DNA of 64,000 bases from Caulobacteraceae bacterium (lineage in GTDB: Bacteria > Pseudomonadota > Alphaproteobacteria > Caulobacterales > Caulobacteraceae): the NCBI GenBank assembly GCA_031291645.1, contig JARLIQ010000084.1, forward strand, positions 19,035 to 83,034. Reading direction: 5' to 3'. The translations under genes and the position numbers were made by a program. The notes under the pieces were generated by a model. The model saw only the letters and a program-made list of their open reading frames with translations. It did no database searches and was not told the DNA's origin. Positions within the stretch are counted from its first letter, which is position 1; each line of letters starts with the position of its first letter. Below, in pieces: positions 43,352-52,549 of the stretch.

Positions 43352-45706
43352 TCAGGCGACGGCGACGCTCTGTGGCCCGTCGGGCGACGAGGCGACGTTG
43401 GAGGCGTTTTCCGCCGTCACCCAGTAATAGTAGGTCCCGGTCGCAAGGCCGGTCTGGGTGAATGCCTCCACCGCGCCGGAAGAGCCCGGCAGGGCGCCCG
43501 AGACGTCGGTGGCCGACGAGAAGGTCGAGGTGGTCCCGCGGTGCACGCGAGCGTGGTCGAAGCTGCTCGAACTCGGGTTGCGCCAGGTCATGCTGGTGTC
43601 GCCGGCGGCGGGAGAGTTGACCGAGAGCGACGTCGGCGGCCCTGGCGCGATGCCCGCGGTCGACGTGTAGACCGTGCTCGAGACGGTCCAGGGCGAGATC
43701 TGCCCGCCACCGGTCTGGAAGGCGATCTGGACCTCGATCGTCACGTCCACCGGCACGAAGGCGGTGTCCATCACGACGCTGCCGGCCGGCAGGCCTAGAT
43801 AGGTCTGGCCGTTCCACGAGGTCGCGCCGACGACGCGCCATTGCAAGAGCCAGGTCAGGTCGTCGCGCGTGGTGAAGCCGGCCGGCGGGTCGGCGTCGAC
43901 CTCCAGCCGGATGCCGTCGACGCCGCTGGACGACAGCTCGTCGAACGGTGTCAAGGCGGTGATGGTGGGCACGTCGAGCGCGCCCTGGGCCGGGGCGGAC
44001 ACGGCCGCCGGCCCCGAACCCTCGTCGGTGTAGGCGTCCCAGGTATCGATGGTCTGGTCGGCGGCGGCGATCTGGAACGTGATCGCCATGCCGTTGTTGA
44101 TGATCTCCCCGTCGCCGACGATCTCGACGACGATGTCCTCCAGGTCGGTGACCTCGGCGCCCCAGAGCTGCAGGCGGATGTAGCGCTCCCCCAGAGCCCG
44201 CAGGCCCGAGGCCTTGAGCGTGATGGTCTCGGCGTGGGTGATCAGCTGGTGCAGTCGCCGCTTGGCGAGGCGCCGGACCTGTCCGTTGGACTGGACCATG
44301 TCGGGCTGGAATGGCTGCGACGAGAGGCCGTTGACCGCGATGTCGGCGTCGTCCTGCCAGGGGGTGGTGTCGACCTGGCTATAGTCCAGCGCCGGGCAGA
44401 CGAAGGCCGGGATCACCTGGTTGACCGACTTGCCCGCCTCGACGAACGGCTGCCAGGTGTAGGAGATCACCTCGTCGGGCCCGATGACGACCGTCGGGTC
44501 GTAGTAGTGGCCCGCCCGGATCACGACCGCGCCGTCGGACCCGCGCCGCTGCATCCAGCCGTCCATGGCGTCGAGGAAGCGCTTGACCGTGTCGGCCTCG
44601 GCCTCGTCGACGTTCCACGCCCCGCCGCAGGCGTAGGTGGGTTCGGTCACCGGGTTGGCGGGCGTCGCCTGCCAGCGGGCGATGTCGCCGATCTGGACCT
44701 GCGCCAGGAGGCTGCCGCTGGACCAGCCGATCAGGTAGCCGGTCACCCCGCCGCTGGAATAGCCCGCCACGGAGGAGACCGTGAACTGCTGGCCGCCCAC
44801 ATAGAAGACCGTCCCGATCGGCGGGGTCGGCCCGCTGGCGATGACCACGCTGGTCGCGCCGGCGTTGGACTTCACGACGATCTTGACCAGGACGTTCAGC
44901 GTCTCGACCAGGGTGTCGCAGACGTTGGCCTCCGCCGTCAGGATCGACAGAGTCGGGACGAAGTCGATCGTCCAGTCGTAGCCGCGATAGTTCCACAGCT
45001 CGTGGACCAGGTTGACGACCGGGTTGGTCGAGACCTTCCAGGTGGCGGCGTTGGTCTGGGACTGGGTCCCGTCCCGCCAGTCGTAGACCGGGCCCAGCCT
45101 GGCGGCCACGTTCAGCGTGGGCTTGCCGCGTGGAAAGCGGGTCGCATAGCCCGTCAGGTCGCCGTTGCCGCACCTGAGGTAGCCCATGAAGATGCCGGTG
45201 CCGTAGCAGGTCGCCGGCCAGACCGCCGGAATCTCCGCCGTCAGGTCCGAAAAGGCGTTGACGCCGGTGACGCCCCAGCAGGTCTCGATGCTCTCCCTGT
45301 TGCCCGGATAGGCGCCGTTGGCCAGCTGGTTGACGTAGATGCCAGAGAGGGTGACCTCGTCCTGGCTGAGGTAGTAGGCTAGGACCGATTCCGGCTTGGA
45401 GTCGGCAAACGCGACGACGCGGTAAAGCATCTGGCCCTGGGCGTAGTCGAGGAGATAGGCGCCCCCCAGCCGGGCGACGCCGCAGCCCCGCCGGCGCGGC
45501 GGGATCGCCTGGCGCACCGTCTCGCGCAGGCCCTCCGGCTTCGGTGACGAGTTGCCGAACAGCGCCTCGCCGACGCCGATCGCGATGCCGGCGATCGCCG
45601 CCAGGGCGCCCACGTTGGCGATGGTGGCCGCGATGCTGATCGGAATGCCGACGTCGGTGGCCACCTCGAACAGGAAGAGGCCGAGCGCACCGAACAGCCC
45701 GGGCAT
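43352..45706 (-). CDS. Phage tail tip / host specificity protein with FnIII domain
   Basis: A 784-residue protein. The N-terminus has a hydrophobic stretch (IAATIANVGALAAIAGIAIGVG) as in many tail-tip proteins of alphaproteobacterial phages, then a large domain of J-protein type (YLSQDEVTLSGIYVNQLAN ... CGGAWNVDEAEADTVKRFLDAMD). The C-terminal 100 residues form a fibronectin type III-like module (GPPTSLSVNSPAAGDTSMTW ... LATGTYYYWVTAENA). It forms the central tail tip to which spikes attach. Confidence 0.75.
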   Translation of the reverse strand: MPGLFGALGLFLFEVATDVGIPISIAATIANVGALAAIAGIAIGVGEALFGNSSPKPEGLRETVRQAIPPRRRGCGVARLGGAYLLDYAQGQMLYRVVAFADSKPESVLAYYLSQDEVTLSGIYVNQLANGAYPGNRESIETCWGVTGVNAFSDLTAEIPAVWPATCYGTGIFMGYLRCGNGDLTGYATRFPRGKPTLNVAARLGPVYDWRDGTQSQTNAATWKVSTNPVVNLVHELWNYRGYDWTIDFVPTLSILTAEANVCDTLVETLNVLVKIVVKSNAGATSVVIASGPTPPIGTVFYVGGQQFTVSSVAGYSSGGVTGYLIGWSSGSLLAQVQIGDIARWQATPANPVTEPTYACGGAWNVDEAEADTVKRFLDAMDGWMQRRGSDGAVVIRAGHYYDPTVVIGPDEVISYTWQPFVEAGKSVNQVIPAFVCPALDYSQVDTTPWQDDADIAVNGLSSQPFQPDMVQSNGQVRRLAKRRLHQLITHAETITLKASGLRALGERYIRLQLWGAEVTDLEDIVVEIVGDGEIINNGMAITFQIAAADQTIDTWDAYTDEGSGPAAVSAPAQGALDVPTITALTPFDELSSSGVDGIRLEVDADPPAGFTTRDDLTWLLQWRVVGATSWNGQTYLGLPAGSVVMDTAFVPVDVTIEVQIAFQTGGGQISPWTVSSTVYTSTAGIAPGPPTSLSVNSPAAGDTSMTWRNPSSSSFDHARVHRGTTSTFSSATDVSGALPGSSGAVEAFTQTGLATGTYYYWVTAENASNVASSPDGPQSVAVA

Positions 45707-46113
45707 CAGACCCTCCAGGCCGCCAGCGGCGTGGCCGGCCCCACGACGACGCCGCAGCGCGCGTCCAGCGCCGCCCAGTAGCGGCCCGCCCGGATCATTC
45801 CCACCGGCTCATCTCCCCAGTCGTTCGGCCCGGCATGGCCGACGGCCACGTCGCCAGGCAGCGCGTCCGCCGGGTCGATCTCCTCCAGGCCGACGCTGCG
45901 CGCACCCTTGCGGGCGATGCATTCGAGGCCGCCGTGACGGATCACGAACCGCCGCGCACCCGCGGCCGTCGAGTACCGGCCGCGGAAGGCCGCCGCAGGA
46001 TCGCCGCGGCCCCGCACCATCACCCAGCCGGCCGGCCACAAGAGGCAGTCGTGGACGCCATAGGCGAAGCGGATCCGCTGGCCGACGCGGATATAGCTCT
46101 CGAGCTCGCTCAC
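45706..46113 (-). CDS. DUF6950-type tail-tip protein (NlpC-like fold)
   Basis: A 135-residue protein starting at GTG 46113, overlapping the upstream stop (GTGA). The segment FAYGVHDCLLWPAGWV with a conserved Cys, then AAFRGRYSTAAGARRFV and VAVGHAGPNDWG, is typical of DUF6950. That small papain-like domain takes the place of the NlpC/P60 peptidase in some tail-tip operons. It may cut peptidoglycan crosslinks during entry or act in tail assembly. Confidence 0.65.
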   Translation of the reverse strand: MSELESYIRVGQRIRFAYGVHDCLLWPAGWVMVRGRGDPAAAFRGRYSTAAGARRFVIRHGGLECIARKGARSVGLEEIDPADALPGDVAVGHAGPNDWGDEPVGMIRAGRYWAALDARCGVVVGPATPLAAWRV

Positions 46114-46691
46114 GTGGGCCAGATCGTGTCCGTGCCGGCCGCGTAGGTCGCGACCTGGTCGCAGGCCGAGTCGTTCGGGTCCCGCGTGCGCTGCTGGGGG
46201 CTGGTCCAGTAGCCGAACTGCCGGATGCGCCGGCGCACGGAGCCGGACGAGGTCACCAGGCTGACGGTCCGGGTCGGCGGGCTGCTGGAGCCGTCGCGCG
46301 CGACTCGGGGGCTGTCGACCCAGCCCTGCCAGACCCAGACCGGCTCGGCCACCGGCTGGCCGTCGGCGTCGAGGTCGACGCGCGCCCAGGCCACGCGCGC
46401 GCCGCGCACCGCGTCGCGGTCGGCGTTGGCGAGCTGCATCATGTCGGCGGTGACGCCCGACAGGCTGAACACGTGCTGGCTGAACGAGCCGTTGATCGGG
46501 ACCTTCAGCGACGGCACGCCGACGATCAGCCCCAGGCCCTGGTAGACGCCGCCGGCGGTGTCCAGGCCGCATGGGCCCAGCTTGAAGTTGGCCGCGCCGC
46601 TCCAGATGCGGACGGCCGGCGTCGAATCGACGAACATCAGCCAGCCGGGCTGCAGCCGGTCGCCGCGCAGGACCTGGGCTTCGGTGGCCAT
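46110..46691 (-). CDS. Minor tail protein
   Basis: A 193-residue protein with a beta-rich central part (HVFSLSGVTADMMQLA) and the C-terminal motif FGYWTSPQQRTRDPNDSACD, seen in tail-tip hub components of alphaproteobacterial siphophages. It lies between another minor tail gene and the DUF6950 gene. Probably part of the tail hub. Confidence 0.6.
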   Translation of the reverse strand: MATEAQVLRGDRLQPGWLMFVDSTPAVRIWSGAANFKLGPCGLDTAGGVYQGLGLIVGVPSLKVPINGSFSQHVFSLSGVTADMMQLANADRDAVRGARVAWARVDLDADGQPVAEPVWVWQGWVDSPRVARDGSSSPPTRTVSLVTSSGSVRRRIRQFGYWTSPQQRTRDPNDSACDQVATYAAGTDTIWPT

Positions 46692-46694
46692 GGA

Positions 46695-47405
46695 TCAGAA
46701 GGCCTCGACGAACTTGATGGACGGCCGGCCGACGAAGGGCGGCTGGATCTTGGGCCAGGCGTCGGCGATCGAGGCGACGTCGCCCTTCATGGTGCAGCGC
46801 GGCTCGTTGAAGTCGACCGCCGTGCCCGAGGTCATGTCCTCGCGGAACGGCGGGATCAGGCTGACGGTGGAGACGTCGCCCGAGGTCGACAGCACCCGGC
46901 AGACCATGTGCATGCGCACCATGCCGCTGGGACCCGTCACGCTGAAGTATTCGCCGCCGCGCAGCGCGTTCCCCGAGGTGATCGCGATCTGCGCCTGGGT
47001 GGGGGCGGTGGCGGGCGCGGGCCAGGCCGGCATGTAGGCGGCGGCGGCCAGCGAGGCGACGATCGGCTCGGTGGCGTAGAGGCTGTCGTCGGCGAAGGGC
47101 GCGCCGTCGGAGTGAGGCTCCGGCAGGGGCACGACGCCACCCGGCCAGGGCTGCAGGATGTCCAGCGCCGGGACCTCGATCGCGTTGACGCCGGAGTTCA
47201 GGGTCGCCAGGAAGGCCCGCCAGGCCGCGTGCTGGTCGCGCGTGCGCAGGATCGCCGCCGACCACTCGCACACCCACCAGCCGCCCGCCGCCACGTCCGC
47301 CGACTGGGGCGGTCCGGCGATCGGCTGGCCGCCGATGAGGGGCGCCCCCGCCACGTACCAGCGGTGCTCGCTGGGCGGGAACAGGTAGATCGGGAAGCGA
47401 TCCAC
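46695..47405 (-). CDS. Minor tail / distal tail protein
   Basis: A 236-residue protein directly after the tape measure gene, starting where the tape measure stop ends. It is beta-rich (FPIYLFPPSEHRWYV ... EYFSVTGPSGMVRMHMVC ... IKFVEAF). The place after tape measure fits a distal tail protein, although the sequence family is not recognised. Function inferred from position. Confidence 0.55.
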   Translation of the reverse strand: MDRFPIYLFPPSEHRWYVAGAPLIGGQPIAGPPQSADVAAGGWWVCEWSAAILRTRDQHAAWRAFLATLNSGVNAIEVPALDILQPWPGGVVPLPEPHSDGAPFADDSLYATEPIVASLAAAAYMPAWPAPATAPTQAQIAITSGNALRGGEYFSVTGPSGMVRMHMVCRVLSTSGDVSTVSLIPPFREDMTSGTAVDFNEPRCTMKGDVASIADAWPKIQPPFVGRPSIKFVEAF

Positions 47406-50177
47406 CTACGACTTCTCGTACTGGTACTGGATGTTCCACCCGGGCAGGGAGCGCTGGACCGCGTCCATCACCCGCACCGCCGTCTGATGGCTGGCCAGGG
47501 CGATCTTGTTGTCGATCGACTGGTCGCCGGACGCGCCGCGCAGGTCGTAGCTCGAATGCAGGTTGATCTGCGTGGGCCGGCTGCTGGAGCTGCTGGACAG
47601 CGCCGGCATGCGGATCGCCGAACCGACCAGGCCGCCGCTGGCGAAGCCCGGCAGCGACGCCCCGTTGTTGATCGCGTTGAGCAGCCCGAGGTTCTTCCGC
47701 GTGGCGGCCGACCTGACGATGAACTCGCCGTCCGACACGCGGGCGAAGTTGCTGTCGCTGGTCCCGGAGCCGGCGCCGTTGACCTGGCCGCCGCCGGCGA
47801 AGCCGAGGAAGTGCATGGCGGCGGACGCGAAGGTCGCCAGGATGCCACCGCCGCCTGCGCCCGCGGACTGGGTCGGGCCGCCCCCGAAGATCCCGATCTC
47901 CGCCTGCTTGAGCAGGTACTGGATCAGGTCGGCCTCCATCTGCTTGAGGATGGAGTGGAAGACGTCGCCCATCGACTTGCCGTTGACGATGGCCTGAGAG
48001 ATGCCGGCGTTGAAGTCGTTGATGCCCTTCACCGCCTCGCTCTCGAGCGCAGTCCCTACGTCGCCGACGGCCTTTCTGGTCTCGGTGACCCATTGGCCGA
48101 GCGGGCCCTGGTTCTGTTCCTGATTCTGCGCGGTCTGGGCGGTGTTGGTGGCATTCAGCGCCGACTGGCTAGCCGCGGCCTGCTTGGGACTGGCCCGATC
48201 GGTTCGGTTCTTCTTGTTCAGCTCGAGCTGGGCGATCTCCTGCTCGTTCTTCAGGATCTGCGCCGACAGCAGCGCCCGCTCCTTGACCGTCATGGCCATG
48301 TCGAGCTCGGCCTTAAGGCGCTCGTCCTGGTACTTCAGGACCTGGATCGCGTTGTCGTCCTCGCGGTTCTTGGTCTCGATCGCCTGCCTGGCGCGCTGCG
48401 CGGCCGTTTCGGCCAGCTGGGCCTGCGCCTGGTCGATGAGCAGCTGCGTCGCCTGGGCCTTGCCGGCGCCCGTCTGGAAGGCCTTGTCGTCAGCCAGCTT
48501 CTGCGCCAGGTCGGCGCGCTCCTGGGTCTGCTGTTCCTCCAGTTGCCGGCGCTCGAGCGCCTGGCGGTCGGCGAGGCTGTTGGTGATGTCGGCCTGGGCG
48601 GCGAGTTGGGCGTCCTGGTACTTGGCGGTCAGGTCGCCAACGGTCCTGGCGTGGTCGGCGATCGCCTTCTGGTAGGCCTGGTTCTCCGCCGCGGTGGCCT
48701 GGTCCCGGGTCAGCGCCGCCGTCGCGAGCACGGTGGCGCGGGCTTGCGGCGACAGGCTCTTGTCCGTCCTGGCGCTGGCGACCTGGTTGGTGAATTCCTG
48801 GTTGATCAGCTGCAGCCGCAAGGCGTGCAGCGTCTCCAGGTCCTTCGCCGCCTTGATCTCCGCCTCGATGTAGCCCTTCTCCGCCGCGCCGACGGCGTTG
48901 GCGTCGGCATGGGCGGTGCTGTGCGACGCCCCCGGAACCGGCGGCAAGAGCGGCGGGGCGGGAGCGTTCCAGTCCTCCGGCGGCGACACGTGGCCGCCGT
49001 TCAGCATGTTGGTGATCGCGTCGTGGAGCTTGTCGGACCGGCCCTTCGGCGCGAGGAAATCCGCGCCCAGGCCGTAGATCAGCCCCGGAACGCCAAACGC
49101 CGCGCGGCCCTTCCACTTGTTCAGTTCCGCGCCCGCGCCGTCGGGCAATAGCGGCCCGATGACGTTGTCCTTCTGACCGGGCCCGGACAGCTCCTTCATC
49201 AGGCGCGCGATCGGCTCCAGCGCGTCCTCGCTGTTGCGGATGACGTCGGCGATCGACTTCGAGAGGTCAGCGAACTTCATCGCCGCGGTCGCCGTCGGCG
49301 TCGCGAGGTCGGCGAGCGAGACCCGCATCTCGCCGTCGATGATCGCTGCGGCGACGTGCAGTTTCTCCGCCGCGTCGGCGCTCTTCTTGATCAGGTCCTG
49401 GTCGACGATGATGCCGTAGCGGTGCGCCTCATCGACGAGCTCGCTGAGGTTCCCGCGGGCGTCGATCAGGCTGTTCAGGACCGTCGGATCGATCTTCAGG
49501 GCCGACGCGAGGCCCGCACGCTGGGTCGGCTGCAACTTCGCGGCGTAGTCCACGATCTTGGGCAGGATGGCGTCGAGCTGGCCGCCGAGCGACCTCAGCT
49601 CGGCCGTCGCCTGCTTCGGGTCGCCACCGAAGATCGCCTGGAAGACCTTGACCGTCTGGCCGCGCGCCAGGCCGCTCTGCACGCGGCCGATGACCTCGGT
49701 GATCCCCTTGAGGCTCTCGCGCATCTTGTCGATCGGCACACCGGTCGCGGTGGCGACGAAGTCGAACTCCTGGAGAGCGCTGGTGGTGACCCCGATCGCG
49801 CGGGCGGACGCCTGAATCCCTTCGGCCCACTCGGCGACCTTCATCGCCCGCTCGACCGCAAAGCCCATGGCGGCGACGCCGGCGGCCGCAGCGATCCCGG
49901 CTGGCCCAAGGGGCTCGAGCGCCGAACCGAAGACGCGAAGGCGGGTCGAGCCCTCCTCGAGCACCGCGAGGCGGCTCGAATCGAACACCTTGTCGAGCGC
50001 CTCGCCCACGTTGCCCTTGCCGAAGGCGGACGAGACGTTCTTCTCGAACGTGCTGGCCCTCTTCTCCATGCGGTCGAGGGAGGACGACATCTTCTTCTCG
50101 GCCTGGTCCATCCGCTTGCCGAGCTGATTCACGTCGGCCGAGATCTGAAGCAGGAGGGCCTGGTTGTCGTCAGCCAT
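47406..50177 (-). CDS. Tail tape measure protein
   Basis: The longest structural gene, 923 residues. The N-terminus is a coiled coil (QISADVNQLGKRMDQAEKKM, SSLDRMEKRASTFEKN). A hydrophobic, Ala/Gly-rich segment follows (GIAAAAGVAAMGFAVERA). Long Gln/Ala/Glu-rich helices fill residues 450-700. The C-terminal part (GFAGGGQVNGAGSGTSDSNF, GEFIVRSAATRKNLGLLNAI) is common in siphovirus tape measures. It sets tail length; about 0.15 nm per residue predicts a tail near 135-140 nm. Confidence 0.85.
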   Translation of the reverse strand: MADDNQALLLQISADVNQLGKRMDQAEKKMSSSLDRMEKRASTFEKNVSSAFGKGNVGEALDKVFDSSRLAVLEEGSTRLRVFGSALEPLGPAGIAAAAGVAAMGFAVERAMKVAEWAEGIQASARAIGVTTSALQEFDFVATATGVPIDKMRESLKGITEVIGRVQSGLARGQTVKVFQAIFGGDPKQATAELRSLGGQLDAILPKIVDYAAKLQPTQRAGLASALKIDPTVLNSLIDARGNLSELVDEAHRYGIIVDQDLIKKSADAAEKLHVAAAIIDGEMRVSLADLATPTATAAMKFADLSKSIADVIRNSEDALEPIARLMKELSGPGQKDNVIGPLLPDGAGAELNKWKGRAAFGVPGLIYGLGADFLAPKGRSDKLHDAITNMLNGGHVSPPEDWNAPAPPLLPPVPGASHSTAHADANAVGAAEKGYIEAEIKAAKDLETLHALRLQLINQEFTNQVASARTDKSLSPQARATVLATAALTRDQATAAENQAYQKAIADHARTVGDLTAKYQDAQLAAQADITNSLADRQALERRQLEEQQTQERADLAQKLADDKAFQTGAGKAQATQLLIDQAQAQLAETAAQRARQAIETKNREDDNAIQVLKYQDERLKAELDMAMTVKERALLSAQILKNEQEIAQLELNKKNRTDRASPKQAAASQSALNATNTAQTAQNQEQNQGPLGQWVTETRKAVGDVGTALESEAVKGINDFNAGISQAIVNGKSMGDVFHSILKQMEADLIQYLLKQAEIGIFGGGPTQSAGAGGGGILATFASAAMHFLGFAGGGQVNGAGSGTSDSNFARVSDGEFIVRSAATRKNLGLLNAINNGASLPGFASGGLVGSAIRMPALSSSSSSRPTQINLHSSYDLRGASGDQSIDNKIALASHQTAVRVMDAVQRSLPGWNIQYQYEKS

Positions 50178-50616
50178 TCCCCTCGCCTCCCCACAGGCCG
50201 ATGGTGCCGATCAGCCGTTTCACGGCCCCGCGCGCGGCCGCGTTCATGCGGCGGCGCATCGGACGCTTCCAGGCGCGATAGGTCGGAAAGAAGGATGGCT
50301 TCGGCGGCACGTGCGAGCCGTCCCTGGCCAGGTGTCCGAATTCGATATGGGGCCCGATGAAGGCGCCCTTCACATCCTTCGCGTCCGCCACGATGCGGTA
50401 GGAGAGCTCACGGCTCGGATTTTCATATTCGTGGATGGAGTCGCGGAACTGGCCCGGGGTCTTCTCGAGGTCATCGCTGACAGGCGCGGCGCGCCTCATC
50501 GCATCGACCAGGCCGGTGACCTCCGACTTCAGCTGGACGGCCATGGCCTGTTTCAGGATCGGGGGGAGCTTCTTGAACAGCTCCGACGCCTTGGGCCGGT
50601 TCTTCCAGCTCGCCAC
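50170..50616 (-). CDS. HK97 gp10-like head-tail/tail protein
   Basis: A 148-residue basic protein starting at GTG 50616. The features GLVDAMRRAAPVSDDL, a middle SYRIVADAK, and GPHIEFGHLARDGSHVPPKPSF with an Arg-rich end match the HK97 gp10 family, whose members act at the head-tail joint or tail completion. Its place between tail chaperone and tape measure is unusual, since gp10 proteins normally precede the tail tube gene. It overlaps the tape measure gene by 8 bases. Confidence 0.65.
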   Translation of the reverse strand: MASWKNRPKASELFKKLPPILKQAMAVQLKSEVTGLVDAMRRAAPVSDDLEKTPGQFRDSIHEYENPSRELSYRIVADAKDVKGAFIGPHIEFGHLARDGSHVPPKPSFFPTYRAWKRPMRRRMNAAARGAVKRLIGTIGLWGGEGNG

Positions 50617-50617
50617 T

Positions 50618-50852
50618 TCAGAACATCCCCTCGGGCGGGATCATCGTCGCCAGCTCGTCGAACTCGGCCTGGGTGAGGCTGTCGTCGTCGTCGGGGCTGT
50701 TGGCGTCGGCGTAGCCGGCGCAGGCGGCCTGGAACTGCCAGAGGCTCATTTCGTCGACTTGCGCCGGCGTGAAGCCGATGGCCGCGCCGTTGCCGTAGAA
50801 GCGGGCGAAGCGGAGCTTTCCGTTGGGGAGGTCCGGGAGCTCTCGTCGGGGG
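50618..50852 (-). CDS. Frameshift extension of the tail chaperone (gpT-like)
   Basis: The -1 frame encodes GKLRFARFYGNGAAIGFTP then VDEMSLWQFQAACAGYADA and ends at 50,618. It has no start codon of its own in the coding-like part and lies just before the tape measure region. Candidate slip runs on the coding strand are five C at 50,852-50,848 and five G at 50,875-50,871; neither is the classic X-XXY-YYZ heptamer. The exact slip point is therefore uncertain, and the start given here is approximate. Confidence 0.6.
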
Positions 50853-51255
50853 CTGCCTCCCCGCCGGACTCCCCCGGCGGTTCGTCTCCGGCGCCGGCGA
50901 GGCCCGCGATCGCGACCTGGTAGGCGGTCCCGACCTGTTCGGAGATCGGCCGCTGGTCGACCAGCTGGCCCACCAGCTTGCCGGCGTCGTTGGGCGGCAT
51001 GCCGCCGCCGACGAGGCCCTGGTAGAGCACCTGGCGCACGTCGTCGACCTGCAGCTTGCAGTTGGCGGCCAGCAGCAGCCCCTCGAGGGAGGTGAGGCCC
51101 TGGACGGCCGCGCGCACGGCCGCGCCGAGGCGCCCGCAGATCTCGTACGGGCCGGCGTCGGTCGCCTCCTGGATGCGGCGCCATTCGCCGATCCCCAGGC
51201 GGAAAGCGCGCGCCTCCAGGCCGAACGGAAGCTCGATCGAGGCGTCGCGGCTCAC
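50746..51255 (-). CDS. Tail assembly chaperone (gpG-like)
   Basis: A 169-residue protein starting at GTG 51255, overlapping the tail tube stop (GTGA). The part FRLGIGEWRRIQEATDAGP ... GGGMPPNDAGKLVGQLV resembles tail chaperones of GTA-like and alphaproteobacterial phages. The last 50 residues are low-complexity Ser/Thr/Arg. A second frame (-1) stays open over this tail and runs to 50,618, so a gpG/gpGT-type frameshift is likely. Confidence 0.7.
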   Translation of the reverse strand: MSRDASIELPFGLEARAFRLGIGEWRRIQEATDAGPYEICGRLGAAVRAAVQGLTSLEGLLLAANCKLQVDDVRQVLYQGLVGGGMPPNDAGKLVGQLVDQRPISEQVGTAYQVAIAGLAGAGDEPPGESGGEAAPDESSRTSPTESSASPASTATARPSASRRRKSTK

Positions 51256-51707
51256 GGATTGTCGGTCCAGGCCCACAGACCGTCGTTGTCGAGGGTGACC
51301 GACTGCTGGGTGCGGCCGCCCTCGGACTTGATGTCGGCGTCATGCGACCAGTCGGTCAGCACCGCGCCGCCCTGGAAGTAGCCGCCGCCCTGCGCGCCCG
51401 GCAGGTTGAACAGGATGCGGATGTTCTTGGTCTGGCCGGAGAGGAACCAGGCGCGCCAGGTCGAGAGGCTGCCCATGGCGGTGACGCCGTTGCCGGACAC
51501 CTGGCCGGACAGCGAGGAGACGTTGCGCTCGGTCCAGGCGGCGATCGTCGGGTCGTCGCAGTCCGGGACGATGGTGTCGCTGGTCTGGCTCGACAGCTTG
51601 AGCGAGCGCTTCGTGAATCCGCAGGGCGCGGAGAAGGTCTCGGGGGTCGCGCCGTCGCCCAGCAGCACCTGGAAGCTGGAAAACGGCAGGGTCGTGGGCT
51701 TGGCCAT
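51252..51707 (-). CDS. Phage tail tube protein
   Basis: A 151-residue beta-rich protein (FSSFQVLLGDGATPETFSAP, IRILFNLPGAQGGGYFQGGA, TQQSVTLDNDGLWAWTD). Length, composition and position between tail terminator and chaperone match tail tube proteins of the TP901-1/GTA type. It polymerises into the non-contractile tail tube. Its stop overlaps the chaperone start. Confidence 0.75.
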   Translation of the reverse strand: MAKPTTLPFSSFQVLLGDGATPETFSAPCGFTKRSLKLSSQTSDTIVPDCDDPTIAAWTERNVSSLSGQVSGNGVTAMGSLSTWRAWFLSGQTKNIRILFNLPGAQGGGYFQGGAVLTDWSHDADIKSEGGRTQQSVTLDNDGLWAWTDNP

Positions 51708-51771
51708 TCAAGGCTCCCATGGGCTCAGGTCGGAGGGGATGGCGGCGCGGCCGCCGGCGGCCGCGGAGCGG

Positions 51772-52197
51772 CTAGATCGCGTCGAGCGAGATCTCGAGGC
51801 GGACGACGGCGTGGGCGGTCTGGCCGTCGGGTTCGAGGAGGGACTGGATGTCGATCGGGCGCACGGTCCCGACCGCGTTCGACGGCATGGTGTCGAGCGC
51901 GCCGGGCGCCAGCAGGTCGGTCATGACCGCGCCGGCGATGCGCTTGGCCTCGATCGTGCTGGGCGGAGAGGTCCGGCTCCAGACGTGGACGTTGGCGGTG
52001 ACGTCGCCGCTGTCGAAGCACTCGGCCGGCACGGCCAGGTCGTGCAGGTCCGGCAGAGTGATGTAGGGGAAGGGCGCGTTGGTCGGCGGGATGTCGTAGA
52101 TCCGCGGGCGCCCTGACGGGAACCGCGCCGCCACGGCAGCGCCGGCGCGCAGGGCGGTCTCGATCGCCGCCTGCAGCTCGCTTGGACGGTCAGCCAG
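51772..52197 (-). CDS. DUF3168 tail terminator-like protein
   Basis: About 141 residues. The family core RPRIYDIPPTNAPFPYITL is clear, as is the closing VVRLEISLDAI. DUF3168 proteins cap the tail tube. The usual N-terminal helix is present only if translation starts at the CTG at 52197, which has GGAGG 5 bases upstream. The GTG at 52134 would cut off that helix. A rare CTG start is therefore preferred. It overlaps the head-tail adaptor stop by 8 bases. Confidence 0.75.
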   Translation of the reverse strand: MADRPSELQAAIETALRAGAAVAARFPSGRPRIYDIPPTNAPFPYITLPDLHDLAVPAECFDSGDVTANVHVWSRTSPPSTIEAKRIAGAVMTDLLAPGALDTMPSNAVGTVRPIDIQSLLEPDGQTAHAVVRLEISLDAI

Positions 52198-52549
52198 GAG
52201 TGCCTCCGCCCTTCGAGACGGCCAGGACCGAGGTCCAGAACCGGCGCTCGTCCTCGTTGATCGCCTTGATGTCGAACACCTGGCTGGTCCGGGCGTTGAC
52301 CACGCGGTCGGCGGTCGTCAGCTCGCGCACCTGGTCGCAGGCGTGGACGGTGACCAGGATCGGCTGGTTGCCTTCGAGGCGCTGGGAATTGACCGCCTCG
52401 CCACCGCGCAGGTTCTGGATCCGCGCGGCCAGGGTCATCAGCTCGCGCCAGTCGCCGAGCGGATCGCCGTTGGCGTCCAGGCCGCGCCGCTCGAAACGCA
52501 CGCTGAACCGCAGCTGGCCATTGTTGGCCGCCGGCGTGTTGTCAGCCAT
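52190..52549 (-). CDS. Head-tail adaptor (head closure) protein
   Basis: A 119-residue protein with LRFSVRFERRGLDANGDPLG then DWRELMTLAARIQNLRGGEAV and DRVVNARTSQVFDIKAINE. This pattern (a small beta-barrel with the FxI(K)xI(N)E end) is characteristic of SPP1 gp16-like head closure proteins. It joins connector and tail. It overlaps the next gene upstream by 8 bases. Confidence 0.75.
   Translation of the reverse strand: MADNTPAANNGQLRFSVRFERRGLDANGDPLGDWRELMTLAARIQNLRGGEAVNSQRLEGNQPILVTVHACDQVRELTTADRVVNARTSQVFDIKAINEDERRFWTSVLAVSKGGGTPG

Noticed and set aside
45552..49151. Forward-strand open frame of about 1200 codons opposite the tail genes
   Set aside because: It lies across four well-supported reverse-strand tail genes, and its composition (Arg, Gly, Asp, Ala) is that of an antisense frame in high-GC DNA.
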